A DNA stretch of 64,000 bases from Asaia platycodi JCM 25414 (GCF_000614545.1 NZ_BAKW01000001.1:62001-126000); one strand, 5' to 3'; numbered from the stretch's first letter, positions 48,863 through 58,409 are shown. Notes: generated by a model from the sequence alone, not told the origin. Made by a program: numbers and translations.

Positions 48863-49335
48863 GGGTTGCAGATCATGGCGGCGCGGTCATTTGTGCTGTT
48901 CTTGGCGCCTCCCGAGCACAGATCGTAGTCATGGCCGGGGCGTTCGGACGGGGCAGCGTAGAGATAGGTGTGGTGCCACGGGTCCTGGGGCTCCGCGCTA
49001 TCCTTGAGGTAGGGGCCATTCCAGTTTTCAGCACCTTGTGGACGTTCGATCAGGGCATGCAGCCCCTCTTCCGTGCTCGGATAGTTGCCCATGTCGAGCC
49101 GATAGAGATCGAGAACCTCGCCCAGACGCTGGATGGATTGATGCGCGACAGAATTACGTGCACCACCGAGCTGGCGCAGGGCCGCCGGGGCGACAAGCCC
49201 GATCAGCAGGCCGAGAATGGCGATGACCACCAGCAATTCGAGCAGAGTGAAGCCGCCCTCTTCCGTCCCGGGAGCGCGGCGGGTTTTTGGTGCCTGTGCC
49301 TTGCATGATTGTGCTAGCGTGATGAAAAAGCGCAT
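48859..49335 (-). CDS. gspG: Type II secretion major pseudopilin GspG
   Basis: 158 residues. The prepilin motif EEGG-FTLLELLVVIAILGLLIGLV is preceded by an unusually long leader of about 28 residues, so the true start may lie further in. LDLYRLDMGNYPSTEEGLHAL, WNGPYLKD and the C-terminal loop HDYDLCSGG match the calcium-binding major pseudopilin. First gene of the secretion operon; only 32 bases separate its start from the divergent lytic transglycosylase gene. By order it is LsdG. Confidence 0.92.
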   Translation of the reverse strand: MRFFITLAQSCKAQAPKTRRAPGTEEGGFTLLELLVVIAILGLLIGLVAPAALRQLGGARNSVAHQSIQRLGEVLDLYRLDMGNYPSTEEGLHALIERPQGAENWNGPYLKDSAEPQDPWHHTYLYAAPSERPGHDYDLCSGGAKNSTNDRAAMICNP

Positions 49336-49367
49336 CAGAATCGATCCCGATATAAGAAGGAAGGGCC

Positions 49368-49778
49368 ATGGCTGTCGCCTATGCCAGCTGCATGATTTTC
49401 GTGGCGTCTCTGTACCACCTGCCGCCTCGGATCCTGCCTTCCATCCTGGCGGTCGAGAACGGTCAGAGCGGTTCTGTGCATCATAACAGCAACGGAACAG
49501 ACGATCTGGGGTTGATGCAGGTTAATACGCGCTGGGTGGGGCCTATTGCGCGCTTCACCCATGCTGCACCCGCCCTTGTTTACCGCAATCTCCTGACCCA
49601 GCCCTGCTATAATATCAACGCGGCAGGTGCGATCATGCGTCTTTACTTGAACGAAACCCATGGCGACCTGATGCGGGCGATCGGGAATTATCATTCCCAT
49701 ACGCTCACCCTCAATCTGGCCTATCAGCAGCGCGTACTGGGCTCGGCGCGACGTCTCTTCCAGCCTCTGCATCCCTGA
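49368..49778 (+). CDS. Lytic transglycosylase (SLT domain), VirB1/TrbN-like
   Basis: 136 residues; small soluble lysozyme-like fold. The catalytic Glu is in LPSILAVENGQSG (Glu30), followed by LGLMQVNTRW and AIGNYHSHT, the standard SLT motifs. Cleaves the MurNAc-GlcNAc bond in peptidoglycan. The N-terminus is hydrophobic (AVAYASCMIFVASLYHL) but is not a clear cleavable signal. AAGGAAGGG precedes the ATG. It is the only plus-strand gene inside the levan/secretion cluster, divergent from gspG and tail to tail with lsdB. A role in opening the wall for the secreton is plausible but inferred. Confidence 0.85.
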   Translation: MAVAYASCMIFVASLYHLPPRILPSILAVENGQSGSVHHNSNGTDDLGLMQVNTRWVGPIARFTHAAPALVYRNLLTQPCYNINAAGAIMRLYLNETHGDLMRAIGNYHSHTLTLNLAYQQRVLGSARRLFQPLHP

Positions 49779-49792
49779 GCGCTCCTTCAGGG
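49773..49792. repeat. Short hairpin holding two stop codons
   Basis: CCCTGA and TCAGGG pair across eight bases. The left arm carries the TGA of the lytic transglycosylase gene, the right arm the TGA (minus strand) of lsdB. A compact structure between convergent ends; termination is possible but no T-run follows. Confidence 0.4.
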
Positions 49793-51435
49793 GGCCAGAT
49801 CCGCAACGTGAAGAGCATTGACAAGGGCCGGAGCGTCACTGGCGAAAAGGGTGATGTCGTTGCTATTCTCCTGTGGGAAGATCAGATCTGTCATGCGCAA
49901 TTCTCCTTCATTGGCGAAAAGCTCGACCGAGCTGCGATCGACCACGATATGAAGCGTTATCGTATCGTTCCGTGGCGTCAGTTGGGCAATATGAACGAGG
50001 CTGAAATCAGGCGAAAAATCGGTTTTTCCTGAATTGCTGCGATCCAGCGTCAGAAGATGGGTGCTGAAATCATAACTGATACGCGTGCCCTCCTTCCTGT
50101 CTGCTGATTGACGCAGCACCAGACTCGCCTTGCCTTTGCCCGCGCTGCTCAGGGTCACGGTGATATCCTGCACGCTGCTTTTCATGCCCAGATGCCAGCT
50201 CGATCCGGCGGCGAGACGCCGCGCCGTGAAATGCCTGCCCGGATGCGCCTGCGCGAAATGCTCGTATTCGGGCGTCGGGTTCTGATGCAGGGCGATTTGG
50301 CCGTGATCGCTGTGTAGCGAAAGAATGACTGGCAGCGTCATCTGGCCGCGCAGGGTGCAGTAGGAAGATGCTCACCATAGGCCCAGTTGCTCATCCAGCT
50401 GATCAGGCGCGGAGGCTGGCCGGGCGTGTTGGCAAAGCGTATGGCGGCGTAATTATCCGCGCCATGGTCGAGCCAGTGATAATCTGCGGGGTCAGAGCCC
50501 TCTTTTGGCAGCGTGTCCGCGATGAAGTTAATCCCGTCAAAATGACCGGTGAAATACTGCACACCTGACCCGCCAGCGATGCTCCACGGGTTTACGCTGA
50601 CGATCATGACCCAGCGCATATCGTGTTGAGTACCGTCAACAGGCAGGGGGATGAGGCAGGGCATTTCCCATAACATGCCGGGCTTGCGATAGCCCGAAGG
50701 CTGGAAATCGCTCAGAAAATCCCAGTGCAGGAGGTCGGTCGAGCGATAGAGCTTCACGATTTGAGCGTCGGCTACCACAGTCGTCATGACCCAGTATTTT
50801 CCGGGTGCGTACCAGATGATAGATGGGTCTCGAAACTGTCGCGAATCAGGGTGAAGCGTCAGAACAGGGTTGCCCTTGTGCGGCGTGAAGGAGCGCCCCT
50901 GATTGAGGCTCAGAGCGACGGACTGGGCCTGTGTGCCATCGGGATGGGCCGGATCGCCGCTGAATACCGTGGTATAGAGTGCGAGCAGGGGTGGGGAAGC
51001 CGCCGAGCCAAGACCTGAGCGATTGTCGCTATCGTAAACGACGGAACCTGAAAAAATGTCGTGGCCGGGTGTAGCGGGCAGCGCGACGGGCTGCTCCTGC
51101 CAATGCAACAGGTCGGTACTGGTTGCGTGACCCCAAGAAGTATGTCCCCAAACCATGCTGTCAGGGTTGTACTGATAATAAAGATGCCATGTGCCGTTGA
51201 GGAAGAAGGGACCGTTCGGGTCGTTCATCCAATGGGCAGGGGGCGAGTAATGCAGGGCGGGTCGCCAGAAAGCCGTGTCGGGCGGGGTGTCTGTGGCAGC
51301 CGCGGCGTGTCCCGGAGCGAGGCTCGGGACGAGAAGGACCAGCATCGTGACAAAACCGCAGAGCAATCTTTTGAACGGCTTTGTCGGCTGATGTGTTTGA
51401 CCGGGGAAAACGGAAGCGAGCCGTAGCATCATCAC
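49787..51435 (-). CDS. lsdB: GH32 exolevanase LsdB (one frame break)
   Basis: Secreted beta-fructosidase releasing fructose from levan; about 549 residues. Signal peptide LLCGFVTMLVLLVPSLAPGHAA. GH32 motifs: nucleophile in HWMNDPNGPFF, transition-state RDPSIIW, acid/base in MLWEMPCLIPL. C-terminal beta-sandwich with DRSSVELFANEGE. The frame breaks near 50347 (CCTGCGC for CCTGGCGC); repair joins HLPTAPWRGQMTLP. The start is one of GTG 51435, ATG 51432 or ATG 51429. Lies 57 bases downstream of lsdA on the same strand, with a hairpin in between. Confidence 0.92.
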
Positions 51436-51456
51436 CTGCCATGTCGAGGGAAGTGT

Positions 51457-51482
51457 GGTCTGCGCATCGTAACGCGCAGACC
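51457..51482 (-). terminator. Intercistronic hairpin between lsdA and lsdB
   Basis: Perfect 9-bp stem GGTCTGCGC / GCGCAGACC with an eight-base loop, placed between the lsdA stop and the lsdB start. No T-run follows, so it may attenuate rather than fully stop transcription, or stabilise the upstream mRNA 3' end. Confidence 0.65.
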
Positions 51483-51492
51483 GGGTATGAGG

Positions 51493-53229
51493 TTACTGGC
51501 TCGTGTTGAGGAAGGAGCGCATACGTGTGTTCGTATCCGGACCGAGCTGCCCCTTCTGGCTGAGGATATCCTGAATGAACCCGACGACATTGATCGCGGC
51601 GCGATTGGCCGAGATGTCGCCATAGCCACCAAGACCGTTATCGCCATAACGCGTATCCACTGCCGAGGCATCGCCACGCAGGCGCACCTTTACCGTCGGT
51701 GACAGCGCCCCGCCGCGGCGCCCTTCAACCGTATCGATGAAGGATTCCACAAGCCCGTCCGGCATCACGTAATGCGAGTAGGATTGGAAAGCACGCGGGT
51801 TCTGGTTCGGATTGGCATCATAATCGGTGCCAGCCGCCTCATTGAGGTCGGTCGGGTTGCCGAGCATGAGGCCCGAGCCGTAATTCATGGGCTGGAAATC
51901 GCTGCGGATGCCGTTACCGACAAAACCATAGACGCCGTCAGGCCCATCGACGCCAGCCGCATAAGTCGTGCGATGGCTGATGGTAAAGATGTAGTATTTG
52001 CCGTCCTTGATATACATCTGTGGGCGCTCGGTCTGGTCGTTCACGCAGTTGGCCGAAACCAGCGGTGGCAGGAACTTCCATTTCGACAGCGAGGAATCCT
52101 CGGCGATCGCGAGACCGATATTGGCCTTCTGGTAATAGGCGCCGGTTGCGAGTACCTGCTGCACTGTTTCTGCATGAGGATCGTTGGCGCGGTATCCGAG
52201 ATCTTCTGCGGAGCAATCCGCAGTGCCGCGCTGGCCAGCCGTATTGCCTTCGAACACCATGTAGTTCGTGCCCGGATGCTTCGGGTCTTCGAAGGTGAAC
52301 GGGTCGCGGAAGTTGTAATACGGGTTCTGCGCGCCGTTTTGATACAATACGCCGTCCGGACGTAGCAGCGGTGTATGTTTCGTGAAGCCGGTGAACCAGA
52401 CATGGTTGAAATCGGCATGGATCTGGCCGAGGCTCTGGGTGATCACTGCCTGCGACGGCGAGATGTCCTGACCGGCAGAATTCCGGTTGAAGGCCATGTC
52501 GGTATAGAACAGAGAGACCTTGTTGCTCGTGGGGTCGAGAAGGCGCATCGAGCCCGACCACTCGGCGGTGATGGTGTAATCGGTGCCCGCAAAAACCTGT
52601 TCCTGCGCGCCTTCGGGGATAAGATGGCCACCATAGATCCACCCGCCGTTGGTCGGGCGGCGGTTCGCCGGAACGCCTGCACGCCGATAGAAATAGCCAA
52701 TGCGGGCATGAGTGTGACGATCATCAAAGCCATAACCGGCATTCTTGTCGGCGGTCAGGCAGAAAATGACTTCCCAGCCGTTATAGCTGAACTGGTTGGC
52801 TTTCTTGTCAATAAGCGTCCAGGTATCCCAGACCCACACATCAGGTTGGTTGCCGGAAAATCGGCAGGGACATCGGGCATGACGAGCTGCTGCGGCAGGG
52901 AATTCTTGCCTGCGGCGACTGAAGTGTCGGAATGTGCCTTGATCTGCATCGCGTCTGCACGCGTCCATTTGGCCGTGAAGTTGTCCTGCGGGCCATAGGC
53001 TTTTTGCGTATGAACGGTCGGAAGCGGAAAGCCGGGCACGCCGTTGAGCGAGCTGCCGGGGAAAAGACGACCACCATGAGGCATCATGCCGGGGTGCGGT
53101 GCCACGCGAAATGCCTCACGCAAGGCATCCGCTGATCTGCGCGTGGGCCGCCTGGCCCGCGAATGTTGCGACCGTGGAACCGGCGAGCAACAGGGTGAGC
53201 AGTGATCTCATTCTGGATTTGTTCGTCAT
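51493..53229 (-). CDS. lsdA: GH68 levansucrase LsdA (two frame breaks)
   Basis: Extracellular sucrose:levan fructosyltransferase, about 579 residues. MTNKSRMRSLLTLLLAGSTV starts a signal peptide ending near AAHA. GH68 active site: nucleophile Asp in VWVWDTWTL, transition-state stabiliser in NFRDPFTFED and acid/base Glu in NDQTERPQMY. The five-blade propeller is complete to MRSFLNTSQ. Frame breaks near 53135 and 52853 (ACCAACC for ACCCAACC). The signal peptide plus the adjacent type II operon fit Sec export followed by secretin passage, as shown for G. diazotrophicus LsdA. Confidence 0.93.
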
Positions 53230-54036
53230 ATCGCCCTCGAAATGTGAGATTGTCCGGCGCAGGCGTTCTGCGAAGTCGCAATGAGGGAAGGGAGATTTTT
53301 TATCGATGACCAATGGTCCCGGCCGTTCATCGCTCGAGGACTTGATCACGAATCTGTTATGAGAGTCAATCTCAGTTTAACGACAGTTTAATGGCAGAAA
53401 GCTGACCATTTTAGATGATAAAAAGCGTAATTCGGGAAATTCGTTACTTATTAAATATAGTACAGCTATAAAAATTATTTTTGTATAAATATGGTATATT
53501 TATGTAGGATTTTTTATAAATAATAAATGAAAATTCATATATATCTGAGAAATTCTACATGTGTCTTTTGATATTTTGTCTCTGCATCGATAAGTTTCCT
53601 GTTGTCTCTAAATAAATATATCGTTTTTGATTTATTTATTTGGCGAAATCGTTCGGCCGCAGGAGGACGCGTTATCCGCCTGAATGCGCGCTTGGCGGGT
53701 GGGGAATGGAAATTTCCCGGCTTGAAAAGCGCGACGAGAGCATGCTGCAACGAAGGTGAAAGCAGCACGACGTTCGTATTATATGACGACTGGCGACACG
53801 CTTGCTCCAGAAACACGGCGCGATTTCAGCGGCGTTGCGGATGCGCATGACTGCGTTTTTGAAGAATGCTCTGTTTGGGCGGCGCTCGCGCTCGGCATAT
53901 TGTAACGGCTGTGGCATAAAATGCATAGTAACCTAAAATATGAGCTCCGGGTCGCCATGACGGCGAACCTGAGCCCTTCTGAAACGTGTAGGGCTCACGG
54001 CGGGACAATCATGACTGCCGCTGGGGGAAGCCCACC
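53230..54036. other. Upstream region of lsdA with strong A+T-rich tract
   Basis: 807 bases without a convincing gene. From about 53345 to 53645 the G+C falls to roughly a quarter by eye, against about 60% around it. Near the lsdA side there is an interrupted inverted repeat, TGAGA-GTCAA-TCTCA (53360-53374). Around 53950-53969 lies an imperfect G/C-rich hairpin. The lsdA promoter should be here, and the tract may be curved or bound by a nucleoid protein. Confidence 0.6.
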
Positions 54037-54198
54037 ATGAATATCATCGTTCTCATTATCATCGTACTCCTGCTGCTCGGCACTTTTGGTGGGTACGGTG
54101 GGTGGTATGGAACAGCCTGGACCGGCTATGGCGCTGGCGGCGGTGTAGGGCTGATCGTGCTGGTCCTGGTAATTTTGATCCTGATGGGCAGGCTGTAA
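54037..54198 (+). CDS. DUF3309 family membrane microprotein
   Basis: 53 residues: hydrophobic helix IIVLIIIVLLLLG, a Gly/Tyr/Trp-rich middle (TFGGYGGWYGTAWTGYG), and a second hydrophobic run ending LILMGRL. This two-helix design with aromatic glycine-rich centre matches DUF3309, common in Proteobacteria and of unknown function. GGGGGAAG lies about ten bases before the ATG. Stands alone upstream of an empty stretch. Confidence 0.78.
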   Translation: MNIIVLIIIVLLLLGTFGGYGGWYGTAWTGYGAGGGVGLIVLVLVILILMGRL

Positions 54199-54628
54199 TC
54201 GTCCAGGGTTTCATCGGACCGTTTCTCTAGCCAGTGACCCGGCCTCCTCTGTCCTTTCCTTGCTCTCCACCGCGCGATGGGAAGGCTTGGGGCTGAGCCG
54301 GGTCGGGAACCATTCCGACCCAGTTTGCGCGTGTAGCGCCAACCCTTGATCGCTCCACCTGCCCGGACGATGTCTGCCTTATCAGCCCCTTTCTGAACCA
54401 TCCCTTCTAAGGCTGGTGAAATCGGCTGATATCGGCGTAAGCTTCACCAACATGGCAGATCTGCCTCTCCGACACTGGCGCCCCGCGCCGTCTTCTGCTT
54501 TGTTCTGCCCCCCGATTCAGGAATTCGCGTGATCTTGTGTTGAACAGGATAGACGTCGAATTTTATGAAAACAGGGTTAGAACACATGGCATGACAAGTA
54601 ATGGCGATCATTGAGCGGGGCATATCGG
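54199..54628. other. Intergenic region
   Basis: 430 bases. A perfect 7-bp hairpin GGGTCGG/CCGACCC with an eight-base loop lies at 54300-54321. A minus-strand open frame at 54126-54401 overlaps the microprotein gene and shows no motif. I see no gene here. Confidence 0.45.
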
Positions 54629-55108
54629 ATGACAGGTGAGACAATGGCGACAAAACCGTCGATCAAAGAGGTGACGGGGGACTCGCTGCGTCAGGCTCTC
54701 ATCGGCACATGGGAGCTTATCGCCTACAGCGTTGAGGAACGTGATACGGCCTGTCTTGTCCCGGCGATGGGTGAGGCCCCACGTGGCCGCGTCATCTTCA
54801 CTGCGGATGGCTGGGTGGCTTTCAACCTCGAGGGCGAGGGCAGAACGCCTGCCCGCAATGATGCTGATCGCGCGGCTCTGCTCCAGACACTTGTTTCCTA
54901 TATCGGGCGCTTTCGTATCGAGGGAAATGCCTGGATTACCCAGATTGAAACGGCCTGGGTGCCAGAATGGGTAGGATCAGAGCAGAAGCGTTTCGTTTCT
55001 CTCACCGACAATATCGCCAATGTCACAACCCCCTGGCGTCATATGCCCAACTGGGCGCCTGAGAAATTGACCCGCAGCCTTATCCGTTTTCGCAGGATTG
55101 TTGCCTGA
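54629..55108 (+). CDS. Lipocalin-like domain protein
   Basis: 159 residues from ATG 54629; ATG 54644, with AGGTGAG close upstream, would give 154. Opens with SLRQALIGTWELIAYSVEER, then RGRVIFTADGWVAFNL and SYIGRFRIEGNAWITQIETAW, ending TPWRHMPNWAPEKLTRSLI: the pattern of the lipocalin-like (Lipocalin_5) family. No signal peptide, so probably cytoplasmic. Ligand and role unknown. Confidence 0.72.
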   Translation: MTGETMATKPSIKEVTGDSLRQALIGTWELIAYSVEERDTACLVPAMGEAPRGRVIFTADGWVAFNLEGEGRTPARNDADRAALLQTLVSYIGRFRIEGNAWITQIETAWVPEWVGSEQKRFVSLTDNIANVTTPWRHMPNWAPEKLTRSLIRFRRIVA

Positions 55109-55313
55109 GGCATGTCCCATCCTGGTGGCTCTAAGTGCTTTGACCGCGCAACGAGCTGAAAGCGCGCGTGCCGTCCCGAGCCATAGCCGATTCATGATAA
55201 TGAGATATGAGCTCATTCTCGATTATCTCTCTAATGCAACTGAATGACCTCTCGTAAACTAGTCGCACGGGCATTTTGAGCCCGCGATCTGAAAACGCAG
55301 AGAGAATATTGTC

Positions 55314-56147
55314 ATGACCAGAGAGGTAATCGTCGTGATCGGCGCCGGAGGGATCGGCCACGCGATCGCGCGACGTCAGGGGATCGGCAAGACCGTTCTT
55401 CTGGCCGATTATAACGAGAAGACGCTGAATGCGGCGGCGGAAAGCATGCGAGCTGCCAGTTATTTGGTCGAGACGCGCCATGTCGATGTCGGCTCGCGTT
55501 CGTCGGTTCATGTTCTGGCCGAGGCGGCTCTTGCTTTGGGGCCGGTCATGCAACTGGTCAATACGGCTGGCGTGTCACCCAACATGGCTCCGGTCGAGAC
55601 AATTCTTGAAATCGATCTGTACGGTTCTGCGGTCGTGTTCGAGGTGTTTCGTCATGTCATCGCGCGAGGTGGTTCCGGTCTGATCGTGTCCAGCATGGCC
55701 GGTCATATGATGCGCCCCCTGCCTGAAGAGGATGAGCGTCAATTGGCCATGTTACCGGCAGATGCGCTTCTCGCGCTGCCCTGTCTGCAAAAAGCCGTTA
55801 TTGCCAACCCGTTGGTGGCCTATATGGTTTCCAAGCGCGCCAATATCCTACGTGTACAGGCCGAGGCGGTTCACTGGGGGGCGCGCGGTGCCCGCGTGAA
55901 TGCCATCAGTCCGGGAATTGTTGTGACACCGTTGGCGGCGCATGAACTCGAATCTCCTACGGGTGATATCTATCATGCGATGGTCGCCGCGTCTCCCTCG
56001 GGGCGCATGGCGCCACCGGATGAAATCGCCGTAGCAGCCAGCTTTCTTCTGGGGCCGGATGCGGGGTTCATTACTGGCAGCGACCTCCTGATCGATGGCG
56101 GGGTCATCGCTGCGATGCGCGCGGGCAAGCTGCCATCTCCCGGCTGA
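55314..56147 (+). CDS. SDR-family oxidoreductase
   Basis: 277 residues. Rossmann loop VIGAGGIGHAIARR at the N-terminus, then LADYNEKTL, HVDVGSRSSV, LVNTAGVSPNM, catalytic Ser in IVSSMAGHMM and Tyr/Lys in YMVSKRANILRV. C-terminal ARVNAISPGIVVTPLA and TGSDLLIDGG are classical SDR features. The family often occurs alone with unknown substrates. GCAGAGAG lies upstream of the ATG. Intact. Confidence 0.87.
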   Translation: MTREVIVVIGAGGIGHAIARRQGIGKTVLLADYNEKTLNAAAESMRAASYLVETRHVDVGSRSSVHVLAEAALALGPVMQLVNTAGVSPNMAPVETILEIDLYGSAVVFEVFRHVIARGGSGLIVSSMAGHMMRPLPEEDERQLAMLPADALLALPCLQKAVIANPLVAYMVSKRANILRVQAEAVHWGARGARVNAISPGIVVTPLAAHELESPTGDIYHAMVAASPSGRMAPPDEIAVAASFLLGPDAGFITGSDLLIDGGVIAAMRAGKLPSPG

Positions 56148-56302
56148 TCCCGAGGTGAAGGAGGGTAACGGCGAGGTAACACTTCATCGCTGCCCGTCAT
56201 GACCGCTAGGTGTGGGGCTCGAATAGGCGTTAGGATAGCGCCGCCGCCTTCATGGAGTTGTGTTTCAGACTGGTGGCGTGTCGCTATCGAGAGAGTGAAG
56301 CA

Positions 56303-57025
56303 TTGTCACAGCCCCCCTCTGCACCGACCGCCGAAAGCGCCCTTTCTGCGAGGCGTGTCCTCTTTGCAGAGGACGACTGGGCACTCTGTGCTTATGCGAG
56401 CGAGGCGATGGCAGGCTGGGGGTTGCAGGTAACCTGTGCTGAAGAGGGGCTTGCAGGCAAGGCGCTGGCGCTTGAGGGCGGGTGGGATTGTATCGTTCTC
56501 GATCGACGCCTACCCGGAATTGACGGTCTTTCCATTCTGAAAGAGATCAGGCTCTCGGGGATTGATTGTCCGGTTCTGTTTCTCACCACCATGGATGGTG
56601 TGAGGGACAGGGTCGAGGGGTTGCGCAGCGGTGCCGATGACTATCTCGTCAAGCCCTTCGCCTTGCCCGAACTCAAAGCGCGCATCGAGACCCTGCTGCG
56701 TCGGGCGGAACAGCCGCTCAATACGGCCAGGCTCGTTTTTGCCGATCTTGAGCTGGATCTTGTCGGGCGCGAGGTCTTCCGTCGCGGTGTGAAGCTCTAC
56801 ATCCAGTCACAGGAATTGCGGCTTCTGGAGTACTTCATGCGGTATCCGCTGATCGTCATTTCCCGTGCCATGCTGTTGCAGCAGGTGTGGGGAATCGATT
56901 TTCCGGTACACACCAATCTCGTCGAGACTCATATCAGTCGACTGCGTGAACGTTTGGGGCGCGACGCGCCTGCGCTGCTCCATACGGTCAAGGGGCAGGG
57001 CTATGTTCTGCGCGATCATGGCTGA
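56303..57025 (+). CDS. OmpR-family response regulator
   Basis: About 240 residues. Receiver domain with acidic pocket FAEDD, phosphoacceptor Asp in CIVLDRRLPGIDGL, Thr in VLFLTTMDG and Lys in DYLVKPFALPE. C-terminal winged helix with SQELRLLEYFMRY, NLVETHISRLRERLG and TVKGQGYVLRDHG. No ATG lies in a good place; TTG 56303 is the chosen start, while ATG 56252 or GTG 56273 would lengthen it. The stop lies inside the sensor kinase start. Confidence 0.88.
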   Translation: MSQPPSAPTAESALSARRVLFAEDDWALCAYASEAMAGWGLQVTCAEEGLAGKALALEGGWDCIVLDRRLPGIDGLSILKEIRLSGIDCPVLFLTTMDGVRDRVEGLRSGADDYLVKPFALPELKARIETLLRRAEQPLNTARLVFADLELDLVGREVFRRGVKLYIQSQELRLLEYFMRYPLIVISRAMLLQQVWGIDFPVHTNLVETHISRLRERLGRDAPALLHTVKGQGYVLRDHG

Positions 57026-58409
57026 ACCCCGACAGGCCGAACCGGCGCAAAGGCCGCTTTCGGTTCTTAAAAGCTCATCCTTTCGTATCATCGCATCCTT
57101 CGCCGGGTGCCTCGTGATTTGTGGGCTGGCCGGAGTCATCTGGTCGGGGACGCGCGGTATCAGCCAGCTCGAGCGGCAGATGCGTGAGACGGTCATGAAC
57201 GAGCGCAATGAGGCGCTGGCCGACGCCAAACATCAGGATGTGCCGCATCTGGCGCCAGTGATGCGCGAATTCGTGCAGAGCGAGCCCGGGTTCTATTACC
57301 TTTTGCAGGATGCGAAACAGGCTGTGGTGGTGGGCAACATGTTCCATCTGCGGCCACGCCCGGGGTGGCGTATGCTCTCCTGGACCCATCGCACTTCGCC
57401 TCCCGATTACCGCCCTGTGCTTGGCTACGGCACCGTGCTTGATGATGGCGGCTATCTGTTCGTTGGTATGGGCGGGACACCGCTCCAGACCCTGCGCCAC
57501 GGTTTTTTCATGACGCTGCTCTGGTGTGCCACCGGGTTTCTCATCATCGGCGTGGCGGGCGGTTTCGCGATGAGCCGGCTATTGCTGCGACGGATCGACC
57601 TGATCAGCCATACCGCCCGCGAGATCATGCAGGGCGATCTTTCGCGTCGGCTTCCGCTGACTGAGATGGATGACGAATTCAATCACCTGTCCTCAAGCCT
57701 CAATGCGATGCTTGACCGCAACGAGGTGCTTCTGGCACGCGTTAGGCAGGTGACGGACGATATCGCTCATGACATGCGCCGCCCTCTGGCGCATCTGGGG
57801 CGCCATCTCGACGTGGCGCAGGCAGCGGTAACAGCGCCGGAAGCCGCGGGAGCACTCGATCAGGCTCGCGCCAGCCTCAATGAGGCTCTGGAGATTTTCG
57901 CCTCGCTGCTCAAACTGGCGCAGCTTGAAGCCTACCGGCAGATCCCGGATGTTCAGCCGGTCGATCTGGAGCAGGTTCTGTACATGCTCGCCGCGCTCTA
58001 TGGCCCGACGATAGAGCAGAACGGTCAGATCTGGCGCCATGTGGCCGCCGGTCGACCATTGGTCGTGCAGGGTAACAGGGTGCTACTGACGCAGATGGTC
58101 TCCAACCTGCTGGAAAACGCCATGCTTCACGCCCCTGAGGGTGCGAGCATTACGCTTTCATCTGTGCATGAAGGCGGTGAGGCTGTGATTTTCGTCGATG
58201 ACACGGGGTCGGGCATTGCGCCGGACGATCGTGAGCGCGTCTTCGAAAAGATGCTGCGCCTCGATAGCAGTCGGCATGTGCCCGGCACCGGGATCGGCCT
58301 GAGTCTTGTGCGTGCCGTGGCCCAGCTCCATGGCGGCAGGATAGAACTGGATGATAATGCTCCCGGCCTGCGTTGCGCGCTTCATTTGCCCTTGAGCGTT
58401 ACATCTTGA
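57018..58409 (+). CDS. Sensor histidine kinase with HAMP domain
   Basis: 463 residues. TM1 about 23-43, periplasmic domain about 44-160, TM2 about 163-185, HAMP about 186-240. Phosphoacceptor His251 in DDIAHDMRRPLAHL; the position four residues on is Arg255 instead of the usual Thr/Asn. ATPase domain: N-box QMVSNLLENAMLHA, G1 DDTGSGIA, F-box RVFEKMLRLD, G2 GTGIGLSLV. Periplasmic signal unknown. ATG 57018 overlaps the regulator stop; ATG 57003 is an alternative. Its end overlaps the TonB receptor 3 gene by 11 bases. Confidence 0.9.
   Translation: MAEPRQAEPAQRPLSVLKSSSFRIIASFAGCLVICGLAGVIWSGTRGISQLERQMRETVMNERNEALADAKHQDVPHLAPVMREFVQSEPGFYYLLQDAKQAVVVGNMFHLRPRPGWRMLSWTHRTSPPDYRPVLGYGTVLDDGGYLFVGMGGTPLQTLRHGFFMTLLWCATGFLIIGVAGGFAMSRLLLRRIDLISHTAREIMQGDLSRRLPLTEMDDEFNHLSSSLNAMLDRNEVLLARVRQVTDDIAHDMRRPLAHLGRHLDVAQAAVTAPEAAGALDQARASLNEALEIFASLLKLAQLEAYRQIPDVQPVDLEQVLYMLAALYGPTIEQNGQIWRHVAAGRPLVVQGNRVLLTQMVSNLLENAMLHAPEGASITLSSVHEGGEAVIFVDDTGSGIAPDDRERVFEKMLRLDSSRHVPGTGIGLSLVRAVAQLHGGRIELDDNAPGLRCALHLPLSVTS

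Noticed and set aside
53341..53369. TTGACT followed at 17 bases by ATCAAG as the lsdA promoter
   Set aside because: The -10 match is poor and many similar pairs occur in A+T-rich DNA.
53535..53816. 93-codon minus-strand open frame upstream of lsdA
   Set aside because: It spans the A+T-rich tract and a normal-composition part with no change in coding character; no domain seen.
54126..54401. 91-codon minus-strand open frame
   Set aside because: Overlaps the DUF3309 gene, Pro/Arg-rich composition as expected from antisense of G/C-rich DNA, no motif.
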